A DNA stretch of 64,000 nt from Rhizobium sp. 16-488-2b. GTDB taxonomy: Bacteria; Pseudomonadota; Alphaproteobacteria; Rhizobiales; Rhizobiaceae. The position numbers and the translations under genes are program-made. Position 1 is the first letter of the stretch. Each line of letters starts with the position of its first letter. The notes under the pieces were generated by a model. That model saw only the letters and a list, made by a program, of their open reading frames with translations. It did not search any database and was not told the origin of the DNA. The DNA is taken from NCBI RefSeq assembly GCF_017741815.1, contig NZ_JAGHMF010000007.1:248001-312000 (forward strand). The letters are read 5' to 3'. This document shows positions 9,379 through 28,423 of this stretch, piece by piece.

Positions 9379-10272
9379 ATGAAGAAGCGCATTCTGTTTA
9401 CGGGTGGCTCCGGCAAGGCGGGGCGTCATGCCGTGCCGTGGCTGGTCAATGCCGGCTACGAGGTTCACAACATCGATCTCGTGCCGCTCGACAGTCCTGG
9501 TGTCACCAATCTGATCGTCAACATCACCGATAGCGGTCAGGTCTATAACGCGCTTTCGATGCATCGCGACTTTCCCGACCTCGAATCGGGCAGGGGTGTT
9601 GTTGCCTATGATGCCGTGGTGCACTTCGCCGCCATCCCGCGCATTCTGATCAAGCCCGACAACGAAACCTTCCGCATCAACACGATGGGCACCTATAATG
9701 TCATCGAGGCGGCGGTGAAGCTCGGTGTGCGCAAGATCATCGTTGCCTCCAGCGAAACCACCTATGGCGTCTGCTTTGCCGAGGGGCATCGGGATTTCCA
9801 TCAGTTCCCGCTGGATGAGGACTACGACGTAAACCCGATGGATTCGTACGGCCTGTCGAAGGTGCTGAACGAGAAGACGGCCCGCGCGTTCGCCGAGCGC
9901 TCCGGCGCCGATATCTATGCGCTACGAATCGGCAACGTTATCGAGCCGCACGAATACGAGAATTTCCCGACCTACTTCGCCAATCCCGAGATGCGCAAGC
10001 GCATCGCCTGGAGCTATATCGACGCGCGCGATCTCGGCCAGATCTGCCATCTCTGCATCGAAAAAGATGGCCTCGGTTTCCAGGTGTTCAACGCCGCCAA
10101 CGATACCGTCTCGGCCAATACGCCAACGCGGGAGCTCGCCGCGCGCTACTATCCGAACGTCAAGTTCACCCGCGAGATCGGCGAATTCGAGGGTCTGCTG
10201 TCGAACCGCAAGATCAAGGAAGTGCTGGGCTTTCGCGAGGAGCACGACTGGCGCCGGTACGTTAAGCTGTGA
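9379..10272 (+). CDS. NAD(P)-dependent epimerase/dehydratase, extended SDR family
   Basis: 297 residues from the ATG at 9379, chosen because GGAGGAG lies directly upstream; an in-frame start at 9316 has none. The Rossmann nucleotide motif TGGSGKAGR is at residues 7-15 and the catalytic YxxxK is in SYGLSKVLNEK. The body resembles UDP-sugar 4-epimerases, but substrate-defining residues cannot be assigned. It stands alone between the tuf terminator and tRNA-Trp, so context gives no pathway. Confidence 0.85.
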   Translation: MKKRILFTGGSGKAGRHAVPWLVNAGYEVHNIDLVPLDSPGVTNLIVNITDSGQVYNALSMHRDFPDLESGRGVVAYDAVVHFAAIPRILIKPDNETFRINTMGTYNVIEAAVKLGVRKIIVASSETTYGVCFAEGHRDFHQFPLDEDYDVNPMDSYGLSKVLNEKTARAFAERSGADIYALRIGNVIEPHEYENFPTYFANPEMRKRIAWSYIDARDLGQICHLCIEKDGLGFQVFNAANDTVSANTPTRELAARYYPNVKFTREIGEFEGLLSNRKIKEVLGFREEHDWRRYVKL

Positions 10273-10411
10273 ACGTGTTTCGATGCATGCGGGAGGAATG
10301 GGAAAAAGTGAAAAACGCACTTGCCAATCGCCTCTCGGCGTCTTAAAGGGTGCGCCATGCTTCTCGACAATGCGTCGCGGCTTTCGCCAACAGGCTGATC
10401 GGGAAGCGTAA

Positions 10412-10487
<76 letters not shown>

Positions 10488-10573
10488 TTTCCTTGAACGA
10501 ACAGCGCGGACAACCTGCAGCATTTCGCAAGAGGCTCGTACATGGCTAATTTCGTTAAACTTTGGTTCCCCTC

Positions 10574-10602
10574 TTGTCTAATGGGGAATCGGTGTTTATG
10601 TA
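10574..10602 (+). promoter_or_regulatory. Candidate promoter of secE-nusG
   Basis: TTGTCT (10574-10579), 17 bases, TATGTA (10597-10602). It lies between tRNA-Trp and secE and leaves a leader of about 65 bases. Assignment is by sequence only. Confidence 0.45.
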
Positions 10603-10674
10603 GGGGTTCAACAGACACGCGGTGTGTGGGGCTGATCTGATCAGCTTTACGCGCCGTAATTGCGTGGGCAGTCG

Positions 10675-10875
10675 ATGGCATCCAAATCAAATCCGCTTAC
10701 GTTTCTGCAGCAGGTTCGCACGGAAACGTTGAAAGTTACTTGGCCGTCGCGCCGTGAAACGATGATCTCGACGATCATGGTGCTTGTGATGGTTGTCTTT
10801 GCCGCGCTGTTCTTTTTTGCCGCGGACCAGTTGATCGGCTGGTTGCTGGGCTTCGTGCTCAATATCGGCAACTGA
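10675..10875 (+). CDS. secE: Preprotein translocase subunit SecE
   Basis: 66 residues from ATG 10675 (an in-frame TTG at 10660 is less likely). This is the short, single-span form typical of most bacteria outside the enterics. An amphipathic cytoplasmic segment with the conserved KVTWPSRRET leads into one transmembrane helix at about residues 30-50. SecE clamps SecY in the inner-membrane translocon. nusG follows after 17 bases. Confidence 0.95.
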   Translation: MASKSNPLTFLQQVRTETLKVTWPSRRETMISTIMVLVMVVFAALFFFAADQLIGWLLGFVLNIGN

Positions 10876-10892
10876 TCGGGCGGAGATATAAG

Positions 10893-11423
10893 ATGGCGGC
10901 ACGTTGGTATATCGTCCACGCGTATTCGAATTTTGAAAAGAAGGTCGCGGAAGACATCGAGAACAAGGCCCGTCAGAAGGGTCTTGAGCATCTCTTCGAG
11001 AAGATTCTCGTCCCGACTGAAAAGGTGGTTGAGGTGCGTCGCGGCCGCAAGGTCGATAGCGAGCGCAAGTTCTTCCCCGGTTATGTGATGGTTCGCGCCA
11101 ACCTGACCGATGAAGCTTACCATCTGATCAAGAACACGCCGAAGGTGACTGGCTTCCTGGGTTCCGACAATCGGCCCGTGCCGATCCCTGACTCCGAAGC
11201 CGATCGTATTCTCGGTCAGGTTCAGGAAGGTGTCGAGCGTCCGAAGTCTTCGGTCAGCTTCGAGATCGGCGAGCAGGTCCGCGTTTCCGACGGTCCGTTC
11301 GCATCGTTCAACGGCACGGTTCAGGATGTGGACGAAGAGCGTTCGCGCCTGAAGGTGGAAGTGTCGATCTTCGGCCGTGCGACGCCGGTCGAACTGGAAT
11401 ACGCTCAGGTCGAGAAGGTCTGA
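10893..11423 (+). CDS. nusG: Transcription termination/antitermination factor NusG
   Basis: 176 residues. The NGN domain (about 1-115) begins RWYIVHAYSNFEKKVAEDI and contains the FFPGYVMV signature. The KOW domain (about 122-155) carries VRVSDGPFASFNGTV. NusG binds the RNA polymerase clamp and links it to Rho or ribosomal protein S10, the latter encoded at 28737 in this window. It is co-transcribed with secE. Confidence 0.97.
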   Translation: MAARWYIVHAYSNFEKKVAEDIENKARQKGLEHLFEKILVPTEKVVEVRRGRKVDSERKFFPGYVMVRANLTDEAYHLIKNTPKVTGFLGSDNRPVPIPDSEADRILGQVQEGVERPKSSVSFEIGEQVRVSDGPFASFNGTVQDVDEERSRLKVEVSIFGRATPVELEYAQVEKV

Positions 11424-11426
11424 GTT

Positions 11427-11456
11427 GGGACGTAAGCCGGCAACGGCTTATGTCCC
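11427..11456 (+). promoter_or_regulatory. Stem-loop in the nusG-rplK spacer (possible L1/L11 leader element)
   Basis: GGGACGTAAGCC (11427-11438) pairs with GGCTTATGTCCC (11445-11456) through 12 bp including one G-T, loop GGCAAC. No T-run follows, so it is not a terminator. The 171-base spacer holds no gene. In other bacteria L1 represses its own operon by binding a leader before rplK; whether this stem is that site is not known. Confidence 0.45.
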
Positions 11457-11594
11457 CGCGGCGAAAGCCGCAAAGCGCGTGGAAGGTGAGGGCGCCTTAG
11501 CCGGGGCCTAAAATCCGAACCACGCAACCGCAGCCGCCGGAGCGATCCGGCATTATTGGTCGGGCAACCGGCCGTCAGTGAAAGGCAGAGAGTT

Positions 11595-12026
11595 ATGGCT
11601 AAGAAAGTTGCAGGCCAGCTCAAGCTTCAGGTCAAGGCAGGATCGGCTAACCCGTCCCCGCCAATCGGCCCGGCGCTTGGTCAGCGTGGCATTAACATCA
11701 TGGAATTCTGCAAGGCGTTCAACGCCGCTACGCAGGAAATGGAAAAGGGTATGCCGATTCCGGTCGTCATCACCTACTACCAGGACAAGTCCTTCACCTT
11801 CGTCATGAAGCAGCCTCCGGTCAGCTACTGGCTGAAGAAGGAAGCGAAGATCACGTCCGGTTCCAAGACGCCTGGCAAGGGCGCCACCGCAGGCAAGCTC
11901 ACCAAGGCTCAGATCAAGACGATCGCTGAAGCCAAGATGAAGGACCTGAACGCAGCTGATATCGAAGGTGCAATGGCGATGATTGAGGGCTCTGCCCGCG
12001 CCATGGGCCTGGAAGTGGTAGGATAA
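11595..12026 (+). CDS. rplK: 50S ribosomal protein L11
   Basis: 143 residues from MAKKVAGQ. It binds the GTPase-associated centre of 23S rRNA. The proline-rich N-terminal loop ([17 protein letters not shown]), which is the thiostrepton/micrococcin contact region, is intact, as is the C-terminal RNA-binding domain ([17 protein letters not shown]). It overlaps no neighbour; rplA starts 4 bases later. Confidence 0.97.
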   Translation: MAKKVAGQLKLQVKAGSANPSPPIGPALGQRGINIMEFCKAFNAATQEMEKGMPIPVVITYYQDKSFTFVMKQPPVSYWLKKEAKITSGSKTPGKGATAGKLTKAQIKTIAEAKMKDLNAADIEGAMAMIEGSARAMGLEVVG

Positions 12027-12030
12027 GACC

Positions 12031-12723
12031 ATGGCAGGCAAGCGCACCAAGAAGATCAACGAAGGTGTTGATCCCACGAAGCTCTACGCTCTCGACCTCG
12101 CTATCAGCATGGTCAAGGAACGGGCTGTCGCCAAGTTCGACGAAACCGTCGAAGTATCGATGAACCTCGGTGTTGACCCGCGCCACGCTGACCAGATGGT
12201 CCGCGGCGTTGTCAACCTGCCGAACGGCACGGGCCGTGACGTTCGCGTCGCCGTCTTCGCACGTGGCGCCAAGGCTGACGAAGCCAAGGCTGCTGGTGCT
12301 GACGTTGTCGGCGCTGAAGATCTCGTCGAGATCGTTCAGGGCGGCAAGATCGACTTCGATCGCTGCATCGCGACCCCGGACATGATGCCGCTCGTCGGTC
12401 GCCTCGGTAAGGTTCTCGGCCCGCGTGGCATGATGCCGAACCCGAAGGTTGGCACCGTCACCATGGACGTCGCTGGCGCCGTCAAGGCTTCCAAGGGCGG
12501 TGCTGTCGAGTTCCGTGTCGAGAAGGCTGGTATCGTCCACGCCGGCATCGGCAAGGCTTCGTTCGACGCCAAGGCTCTTGAAGAAAACATCAAGGCTTTC
12601 GCTGACGCCGTCATCAAGGCAAAGCCGGCCGGCGCAAAGGGTAACTACGTCAAGCGCGTAGCGATCTCTTCGACCATGGGCCCGGGCGTCAAGATCGAAG
12701 TCGCTTCGGTCACGGCCGCTTAA
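12031..12723 (+). CDS. rplA: 50S ribosomal protein L1
   Basis: 230 residues, close to the usual bacterial length. L1 forms the mobile L1 stalk at the E site and in many bacteria represses the rplKA mRNA. The conserved core [15 protein letters not shown] and the terminal [11 protein letters not shown] are present. A long structured spacer separates it from rplJ. Confidence 0.97.
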   Translation: MAGKRTKKINEGVDPTKLYALDLAISMVKERAVAKFDETVEVSMNLGVDPRHADQMVRGVVNLPNGTGRDVRVAVFARGAKADEAKAAGADVVGAEDLVEIVQGGKIDFDRCIATPDMMPLVGRLGKVLGPRGMMPNPKVGTVTMDVAGAVKASKGGAVEFRVEKAGIVHAGIGKASFDAKALEENIKAFADAVIKAKPAGAKGNYVKRVAISSTMGPGVKIEVASVTAA

Positions 12724-13049
12724 TAAAGTTTCGCTGGGCGTCAGTCCGGCTCATCAGATCCCGGCCTCGCAAGGGGCCGGGATATTCCGGAGAAATCCGG
12801 AATCCTGTCCGAGATTGCAGGTGGTTTTCCCTTAATCACTTGGCCTGCATGAGACGGGTAAGGCCCGAATTTTTGAAGCTTCGCTTCATCGATTTGGTTC
12901 GAACCTTGGATGCCTTGTGCCTCTTAGCCTTTCTGGCGCGGAGCGCGAGGGGACAGGATCCTCAAGCGTCGCTTGGGATCATTCGTGATCTCAGGAGGCA
13001 AAGGCAACCCGATGGGGCCGGTCACGGTCTCATCTACTGGAGATAGGCA
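12724..13049 (+). promoter_or_regulatory. Structured leader of rplJ-rplL (candidate L10 leader)
   Basis: This 326-base gene-free spacer contains ATCCCGGCC/GGCCGGGAT (12758-12783), ATTCCGG/CCGGAAT (12784-12803), and near the end two stems that cannot form together: GATCC-CAAGC/GCTTG-GGATC (12957-12980) and GATCA-TTCG-TGATC (12977-12990, a UUCG-type loop). In many bacteria the L10-(L12)4 complex binds a leader here to repress rplJL. The location fits; the match to the known consensus could not be tested. A small frame at 12840-13046 is not considered a gene. Confidence 0.55.
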
Positions 13050-13568
13050 GTGGAAAGAGCGGAAAAACGCGAATTCGTCACGGAACTGAACGAAGTCTTC
13101 AAGGCTTCGGGCTCGGTTGTCGTGGCCCACTATGCTGGTGCTACAGTCGCGCAGATGAACGACTTCCGTTCCAAGATGCGCGCAGCTGGCGGTACCGTCA
13201 AAGTCGCGAAGAACCGCCTGGCCAAAATCGCCCTTCAGGGTACGGAAGCGGAAGGGATCTCTGGTCTCTTCAACGGTCAGACGCTCATTGCATACAGCAA
13301 TGACCCGATCACCGCTCCGAAAGTCGTCGTGGATTTCGCCAAGACCAACGATAAGATCGTTGTTTTGGGCGGCGCCATGGGGACAACGACGCTCAACGCA
13401 GAAGCAGTCAAGTCGCTCGCGACCCTGCCTTCGTTGGACGAACTGCGCGCGAAGCTGCTGGGCATGATCCAGACTCCGGCTACCCGCATCGCAGGCGTTG
13501 TTCAGGCACCGGCAAGCCAGCTTGCTCGCGTGTTCTCGGCTTACGCCAAGAAGGACGAAGCCGCATAA
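13050..13568 (+). CDS. rplJ: 50S ribosomal protein L10
   Basis: 172 residues starting with GTG at 13050 (CTGGAG lies just upstream). L10 anchors L7/L12 dimers through its C-terminal helix (here [16 protein letters not shown]) on the 23S rRNA stalk base. The N-terminal domain [20 protein letters not shown] is typical. It is likely autoregulated through the preceding leader. Confidence 0.96.
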   Translation: MERAEKREFVTELNEVFKASGSVVVAHYAGATVAQMNDFRSKMRAAGGTVKVAKNRLAKIALQGTEAEGISGLFNGQTLIAYSNDPITAPKVVVDFAKTNDKIVVLGGAMGTTTLNAEAVKSLATLPSLDELRAKLLGMIQTPATRIAGVVQAPASQLARVFSAYAKKDEAA

Positions 13569-13626
13569 GGCGGTTTTTTGCTGTTTATAAACAACCGGTT
13601 CGAACCGAACATAAGGAATTGATACA

Positions 13627-14004
13627 ATGGCTGATCTCGCAAAGATCGTAGACGACCTCTCCTCGCTGACCGTTCTGGAAGCTGCAGAACTGTCCAAGCT
13701 TCTCGAAGAAAAGTGGGGCGTTTCCGCTGCTGCTCCGGTAGCAGTTGCTGCTGCTGGCGGTGGCGCTGCTCCGGCTGCTGCTGAAGAAGAAAAGACCGAG
13801 TTCGACGTTATCCTGGCTGACGCCGGCGCTAACAAGATCAACGTCATCAAGGAAGTTCGCGCTATCACGGGCCTCGGCCTGAAGGAAGCTAAGGACCTCG
13901 TTGAAGCCGCTCCGAAGGCTGTCAAGGAAGCTGTTTCCAAGGCTGAAGCTGCCGACATCAAGAAGAAGCTTGAAGACGCCGGCGCTAAGGTCGACGTTAA
14001 GTAA
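13627..14004 (+). CDS. rplL: 50S ribosomal protein L7/L12
   Basis: 125 residues. An N-terminal dimerisation domain (about 1-32) is followed by an Ala/Gly hinge (about 35-52), then the factor-binding C-terminal domain with the conserved [20 protein letters not shown]. It recruits EF-Tu, EF-G and initiation factors. Codon use is strongly biased, as expected for a protein needed in four or more copies per ribosome. Confidence 0.97.
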   Translation: MADLAKIVDDLSSLTVLEAAELSKLLEEKWGVSAAAPVAVAAAGGGAAPAAAEEEKTEFDVILADAGANKINVIKEVRAITGLGLKEAKDLVEAAPKAVKEAVSKAEAADIKKKLEDAGAKVDVK

Positions 14005-14262
14005 TCTTGAACTGCATCTGGGAGGCTGGATTTCCGGCCTCCCATTTGCCGTTTCCCGGAACGAATTACCCAAAAGCCGCGTGAAAACGGCTTTTGGGTA
14101 ATGGGTTCTTCAAGAGGATGGTCTCGAACCGAGACGCGCAGGCAATCCGGCCTCGTGATTTCGGGAAGTGAGACGAGTTTGAAGCGCACATTGCTTGACG
14201 GGGTCGACTGGCCATCGGTTCCCGTCCGTTGCAGGCCCGGATGCAATTTTGAAGGAGCGACG
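14005..14262 (+). terminator. rplL-rpoB spacer with two stem-loops (attenuator and/or processing site)
   Basis: The first stem is TGGGAGGC/GCCTCCCA (14019-14044), followed by TTTGCCGTTT. The second is a perfect 14-bp stem TTACCCAAAAGCCG/CGGCTTTTGGGTAA (14066-14079 and 14088-14101) with an 8-base loop and no T-run after it. E. coli has both an attenuator and an RNase III site between rplL and rpoB; these hairpins occupy the equivalent place. rpoB could be reached by read-through. Confidence 0.55.
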
Positions 14263-18399
<4,137 letters not shown>

Positions 18400-18588
18400 C
18401 CACCTGATAGGGTGCGCGCTGCCATGTAGCGCGCACCGTCCCAGCTCTGGCCCCGTAACGTGTTGGCCGGGAAGGGACGATTTCGCCGCATTCTGCGGTT
18501 ATTGTCGTTTTTTCGCGATGGCGCGGCGCCCGGGATTTGCCGCTGATCATCGCAGTTTGAGGGCTTTCAGCCCATGAAGGAGACAGGC
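18400..18588 (+). other. rpoB-rpoC spacer with perfect stem-loop
   Basis: The 189-base spacer holds GGTGCGCGCT/AGCGCGCACC (18411-18420 and 18428-18437), a perfect 10-bp GC-rich stem with a 7-base loop and no T-run. It is not a standard terminator and could be a processing or mRNA-stabilising structure. No gene or clear promoter is seen. Confidence 0.5.
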
Positions 18589-22800
<4,212 letters not shown>

Positions 22801-22837
22801 TCGGCGCCCGGGTCGCAAGACCGGATACCAAGAATTG

Positions 22838-22868
22838 AAAACCGCCCGGAGCAATCCGGGCGGTTTTT
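22838..22868 (+). terminator. Rho-independent terminator after rpoC
   Basis: Perfect 10-bp stem AACCGCCCGG/CCGGGCGGTT, loop AGCAAT, run of five T. Confidence 0.92.
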
Positions 22869-22910
22869 CGTTTCAGGATATGGAAGTGGAGAGCGGGGAG
22901 GGCGCGGCGA

Positions 22911-23345
22911 TCAGGCGATCATCGGCAGGCAGTGTTCCATGCCATAGCCCAGCCGGGCTTTCGCTTGCATGAAGTCGATCCAGAAGAAGCGAAACTGGAT
23001 AGGGTCGCCGCCGCCAAACGGCGTCAGCTCATGGTGCAGCCATGTCTCCGGGTGGTGATCTTGGAGTTCGACATGAAAATAGTGCCGGCGGTGCCAGGCG
23101 ATACCGCCGATCTTCAGCGAAAAGCGGTAGTCGTGGACGGCAAGCGGGGCGAGGGGAGCTGATGGCGCGAGACCAGTTTCCTCGCGGAATTCCCGCAGCG
23201 CCGCCTCGGCGATATTTTCGCCGGTCTCGACCGTTCCGCCCGGCACCTGCCAGAGCACATCGGGAAAGTCCGGCTCGTCGAAAACGAGAAGCCGGTCGCG
23301 CCAAGTGGCATAGATCAGCACTTTCAGCGCATCCGGCTCCATCAT
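22911..23345 (-). CDS. Nudix hydrolase
   Basis: 144 residues with a complete Nudix box at about 37-59 ([14 protein letters not shown] then REFREETGL), matching Gx5Ex7REUxEExGU. The family cleaves nucleoside diphosphates linked to other groups; the substrate here is unknown. It begins 6 bases after the stop of the 97-residue gene upstream and the two probably form an operon, convergent with rpoC. Confidence 0.88.
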   Translation of the reverse strand: MMEPDALKVLIYATWRDRLLVFDEPDFPDVLWQVPGGTVETGENIAEAALREFREETGLAPSAPLAPLAVHDYRFSLKIGGIAWHRRHYFHVELQDHHPETWLHHELTPFGGGDPIQFRFFWIDFMQAKARLGYGMEHCLPMIA

Positions 23346-23351
23346 GTCGGC

Positions 23352-23645
23352 TCAGCTGAAGCGGATGATCGCGACTTCGCCTTCGACCGCGCCCTTGTAG
23401 GCGGACGCATGAGGCTCTTCTTCCGGAATGTCGGTCAGCATGCCGATCTGGTCGAGGTCGGCCTCGATGAAACCTTCCTCGGACAACGCGTTCAACGCCT
23501 CGCGAACCGCGCTGTCGTCGTCGGCCGCCTTCAGCATGATGTGCAGATCGACACCTTCGCTGCCATCGGTCTCATAACCCTTGCCGATGATGATGAAGAC
23601 CATCGGGCCTTCGTTGTTGTTGTCGTTGTCCGGGCTGGTAATCAT
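23352..23645 (-). CDS. Hypothetical acidic protein
   Basis: 97 residues from MITSPDNDNNNEG; this ATG (23645) has GAAGGAC upstream, and the longer in-frame version does not. The protein is acidic, without signal peptide or membrane helix. The Asn-rich start is followed by an alpha/beta-looking core (MVFIIIGKGYETDGSEG, HIMLKAADDDSAVREALNAL). No family is recognised. It is the first gene of a pair with the Nudix hydrolase, which may be a functional link. Confidence 0.7.
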   Translation of the reverse strand: MITSPDNDNNNEGPMVFIIIGKGYETDGSEGVDLHIMLKAADDDSAVREALNALSEEGFIEADLDQIGMLTDIPEEEPHASAYKGAVEGEVAIIRFS

Positions 23646-24129
23646 TCTTCGTCCTTCGATTCGAGATTTGAATCTCATTTCAGGCACTCGGCCTCTGCAA
23701 TCTCTGATTCCTTAGCCGCTTTCGCTGCAATGCCCAAGTTTATCTTGGCCACCGCACGCGATTTTGTCTAAAAGGTCCGGGCGAGGGCCAAAAGGCCGCG
23801 TTTCAAGGCCTTCTCGGGAAGATTATTTGTTAACAGCCTTGACGAGACGACGGGAAACCAGTAGTACCCGCGCCATCGGAACCCATGTGAGGCATGGCCA
23901 TCTGGGGCGACACGCCCTCGATATCACCTCAAACAAGGTTCGAAACGCACGTTGAAGATATGTTGCCTGCACGCATGACGCATTTCTTTTGCGTCCTCTG
24001 CTCTTTGTGGTCCATCTGCGAAAACAGATCGGGCCACGTTTTGCGCATTGAGACAGGCGTGTGATCTTGCCGGAGACGGCGTGAGTTACGCCCGCAAGGG
24101 TTTGAGATTTAAACGTAAGGGATGGTTGA
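23646..24129 (+). promoter_or_regulatory. Upstream region and leader of the str operon
   Basis: No gene is supported in these 484 bases. A candidate promoter is TTGACG (23839-23844), 17 bases, TAGTAC (23862-23867); the -35 fits the alphaproteobacterial CTTGAC but the -10 is poor. A long stem-loop GTGGTCCATCTG/CAGATCGGGCCAC with loop CGAAAA lies at 24007-24036, and a smaller GGCGT/ACGCC follows near 24079-24093. In E. coli S7 represses the str operon at the rpsL-rpsG junction, not here, so the role of this leader is open. Confidence 0.4.
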
Positions 24130-24501
24130 ATGCCTACCGTAAACCAGCTGATCCGCAAGCCGCGCCAGCCAAACGTAAAGCGTAACAAGGTTCCTGCTCT
24201 GCAGGAAAACCCGCAGAAGCGTGGTGTTTGCACCCGCGTCTACACCACGACCCCGAAGAAGCCGAACTCGGCTCTCCGTAAGGTTGCCAAGATCCGTCTG
24301 ACCAATGGCTTCGAAGTCATCGGCTACATTCCTGGCGAAGGTCACAACCTGCAGGAGCACTCTGTCGTCATGATCCGTGGCGGCCGCGTGAAGGACTTGC
24401 CGGGTGTTCGTTACCACATCATCCGCGGCGTTCTCGATACCCAGGGTGTCAAGAACCGCAAGCAGCGCCGCTCCAAGTACGGTGCGAAGCGTCCGAAGTA
24501 A
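24130..24501 (+). CDS. rpsL: 30S ribosomal protein S12
   Basis: 123 residues. S12 sits at the decoding centre. The streptomycin-relevant segments [11 protein letters not shown] and [11 protein letters not shown] carry the sensitive-type lysines. The C-terminus [16 protein letters not shown] is typical. It is the first gene of the str operon rpsL-rpsG-fusA-tuf. Confidence 0.98.
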   Translation: MPTVNQLIRKPRQPNVKRNKVPALQENPQKRGVCTRVYTTTPKKPNSALRKVAKIRLTNGFEVIGYIPGEGHNLQEHSVVMIRGGRVKDLPGVRYHIIRGVLDTQGVKNRKQRRSKYGAKRPK

Positions 24502-24579
24502 TTCGGACTTTTTGTAAATTCGGCGCTGCGTGAGGTCCTCCGCGTGATAAAGCGCCTTAACGGTTAAGAGACGAGAAGT

Positions 24580-25050
24580 ATGTCCAGACGTCACAGAGCA
24601 GAAAAGCGCGAGATCAACCCGGACCCCAAGTTCGGCGATCTCATCGTCACCAAGTTCATGAATGCAATCATGCTTGACGGCAAGAAGTCCGTCGCTGAAA
24701 GCATTGTTTACGGCGCATTTGACTCCGTGCAGAACAAGTCGAAGCAGGAGCCGCTGGTTGTTTTCCACGCCGCCCTCGACAACATTGCTCCGCACGTAGA
24801 AGTCCGTTCGCGCCGCGTTGGTGGTGCTACGTACCAGGTTCCGGTCGATGTTCGCCCTGAGCGTCGCCAGGCCCTCGCAATTCGCTGGCTGATCACTGCC
24901 GCTCGCAAGCGCAATGAGACGACGATGGTCGATCGCCTTTCCGGCGAACTTCTCGATGCATCCAACAACCGTGGTAGCGCCGTCAAGAAGCGCGAAGACA
25001 CGCACAAGATGGCTGATGCCAACCGTGCGTTCTCGCATTATCGCTGGTAA
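24580..25050 (+). CDS. rpsG: 30S ribosomal protein S7
   Basis: 156 residues, normal length. S7 nucleates assembly of the 30S head and contacts the E-site tRNA. The conserved [20 protein letters not shown] start and the [16 protein letters not shown] segment ([19 protein letters not shown]) are present. The 78-base spacer after rpsL is where S7 binds its own mRNA in E. coli. Confidence 0.97.
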   Translation: MSRRHRAEKREINPDPKFGDLIVTKFMNAIMLDGKKSVAESIVYGAFDSVQNKSKQEPLVVFHAALDNIAPHVEVRSRRVGGATYQVPVDVRPERRQALAIRWLITAARKRNETTMVDRLSGELLDASNNRGSAVKKREDTHKMADANRAFSHYRW

Positions 25051-25080
25051 TCCCGAACGGTTCCCGAAAGGCAGTCCATT

Positions 25081-27180
25081 ATGGCTCGCGAATATAAAAT
25101 CGAAGACTACCGTAATTTCGGTATCATGGCGCACATCGACGCCGGCAAGACGACGACGACCGAGCGTATCCTTTACTACACCGGCAAGTCGCACAAGATC
25201 GGCGAAGTGCACGATGGCGCCGCCACGATGGACTGGATGGAGCAGGAGCAGGAGCGTGGCATCACGATCACGTCCGCTGCGACCACGACCTTCTGGAAGG
25301 GTCGCGACGGCAAGATGCGTCGCTTCAACATCATCGACACCCCCGGCCACGTTGACTTCACCATCGAAGTCGAACGTTCGCTGCGCGTTCTCGACGGTGC
25401 TGTTGCCCTTCTCGATGCCAACGCAGGCGTAGAGCCGCAGACGGAAACCGTCTGGCGTCAGGCTGAGAAGTACAACGTTCCGCGTATGATCTTCTGCAAC
25501 AAGATGGACAAGACCGGTGCTGACTTCTACCGCTCGGTAGAAATGATCAAGACCCGTCTCGGCGCCACCGCAGTCGTCATGCAGCTCCCGATCGGCGCAG
25601 AAAGCGACTTCAAGGGCGTTGTCGACCTGATCGAGATGAACGCTCTCATCTGGCGCGACGAATCGCTCGGCGCTCAGTGGGACGTCGTCGAAATCCCTGA
25701 CGACCTGAAGGAAAAGGCTGCCGAATATCGCGAAAAGCTGATCGAGACGGTTGTCGAGATCGACGAAGCCGCGATGGAAGCCTACCTCGAAGGCACCATG
25801 CCCGACAACGACCAGATCCGCGCGCTCGTTCGTCGCGGCACGATCGACGTCAAGTTCCACCCGATGTTCTGCGGCACCGCCTTCAAGAACAAGGGCGTTC
25901 AGCCGCTGCTCGACGCCGTTGTCGACTACCTGCCGTCGCCGCTCGACATTCCGGCGATCAAGGGCATCGACTTCAAGACCGAAGCCGAAATCGAACGTCA
26001 TGCTGACGACGCCGAGCCGCTTTCCATGCTCGCGTTCAAGATCATGAACGACCCCTTCGTCGGTTCGCTGACCTTCGCTCGCATCTACTCCGGCAAGCTC
26101 GAAAAGGGCGCGTCGGTCATGAACACGGTCAAGGACAAGCGCGAGCGCGTCGGCCGCATGCTGCAGATGCACTCGAACTCGCGTGAAGACATCGAAGAAG
26201 CCTTCGCAGGCGACATCGTTGCTCTCGCCGGCCTCAAGGAAACCACCACTGGCGATACGCTCTGCGATCCGCTGAAGCCGGTTATCCTCGAGCGCATGGA
26301 ATTCCCCGAGCCGGTCATCCAGATCGCGATCGAGCCGAAGACCAAGGGCGACCAGGAAAAGATGGGCCTCGCGCTCAACCGGCTGGCTGCTGAAGACCCG
26401 TCCTTCCGCGTGAAGACTGACCAGGAATCCGGTCAGACCATCATCGCCGGCATGGGCGAACTTCACCTCGACATTCTCGTCGACCGCATGCGTCGCGAAT
26501 TCAAGGTTGAAGCAACCGTCGGTGCTCCGCAGGTTGCCTACCGCGAAACCATCACGCGTCAGCACGAAGAAGACTACACGCACAAGAAGCAGTCCGGTGG
26601 TACCGGTCAGTTCGCGCGCGTCAAGATCATCTTCGAACCGAACCCAGAAGGCGACGACTTCAAGTTCGAATCCAAGATCGTCGGCGGTGCTGTTCCGAAG
26701 GAATACATCCCGGGCGTTCAGAAGGGTATCGAAAGCGTTCTGTCTTCCGGTCCGCTGGCTGGCTTCCCGATGCTCGGCGTCAAGGCGACGCTCGTTGACG
26801 GTGCCTTCCACGACGTTGACTCGTCCGTCCTCGCGTTCGAAATCGCTTCGCGTGCTTGCTTCCGTGAAGCAGCCAAGAAGGCCGGCGCTCAGCTCCTCGA
26901 GCCGATGATGAAGGTCGAAGTCGTAACGCCGGAAGATTACGTCGGCGACGTCATCGGTGACCTGAACTCCCGCCGTGGTCAGATCCAGGGTCAGGAACAG
27001 CGCGGCATCGCGATCGTCATCAACGCCAACGTTCCGCTGGCGAACATGTTCAAGTACGTCGACAACCTGCGCTCCATGTCGCAGGGCCGCGCACAGTACA
27101 CGATGACCTTCGATCACTACTCGCCGGTCCCGTCGAACGTCGCAACCGAGATCCAGGCAAAGTATTCCGGTCAGAAGTGA
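25081..27180 (+). CDS. fusA: Elongation factor G
   Basis: 699 residues. EF-G drives translocation with GTP. P-loop [14 protein letters not shown], switch [16 protein letters not shown] with RGITITSA, G3 DTPGHVDF and G4 NKMDKTGAD are all intact, followed by domains II-V (domain IV segment GGTGQFARV). Third gene of the str operon, 30 bases after rpsG. Confidence 0.98.
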   Translation: MAREYKIEDYRNFGIMAHIDAGKTTTTERILYYTGKSHKIGEVHDGAATMDWMEQEQERGITITSAATTTFWKGRDGKMRRFNIIDTPGHVDFTIEVERSLRVLDGAVALLDANAGVEPQTETVWRQAEKYNVPRMIFCNKMDKTGADFYRSVEMIKTRLGATAVVMQLPIGAESDFKGVVDLIEMNALIWRDESLGAQWDVVEIPDDLKEKAAEYREKLIETVVEIDEAAMEAYLEGTMPDNDQIRALVRRGTIDVKFHPMFCGTAFKNKGVQPLLDAVVDYLPSPLDIPAIKGIDFKTEAEIERHADDAEPLSMLAFKIMNDPFVGSLTFARIYSGKLEKGASVMNTVKDKRERVGRMLQMHSNSREDIEEAFAGDIVALAGLKETTTGDTLCDPLKPVILERMEFPEPVIQIAIEPKTKGDQEKMGLALNRLAAEDPSFRVKTDQESGQTIIAGMGELHLDILVDRMRREFKVEATVGAPQVAYRETITRQHEEDYTHKKQSGGTGQFARVKIIFEPNPEGDDFKFESKIVGGAVPKEYIPGVQKGIESVLSSGPLAGFPMLGVKATLVDGAFHDVDSSVLAFEIASRACFREAAKKAGAQLLEPMMKVEVVTPEDYVGDVIGDLNSRRGQIQGQEQRGIAIVINANVPLANMFKYVDNLRSMSQGRAQYTMTFDHYSPVPSNVATEIQAKYSGQK

Positions 27181-27247
27181 CCGGAATACCAATTGACCGA
27201 TAACAAGAATTAAGTCCCCCGCGGACTTGCAAGAATGGAGAGCCTAA

Positions 27248-28423
<1,176 letters not shown>

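Noticed and set aside
12840..13046. 68-codon frame in the rplA-rplJ spacer
   Set aside because: No ribosome site, and it covers the stem-loops of the leader; the structure explains the sequence better than coding does.
14101..14262. Extended N-terminus of RpoB
   Set aside because: The extra 54 codons include the second arm of the 14-bp stem and have no ribosome site; MAQTLSFNG at 14263 is the normal RpoB start with GAAGGAG upstream.
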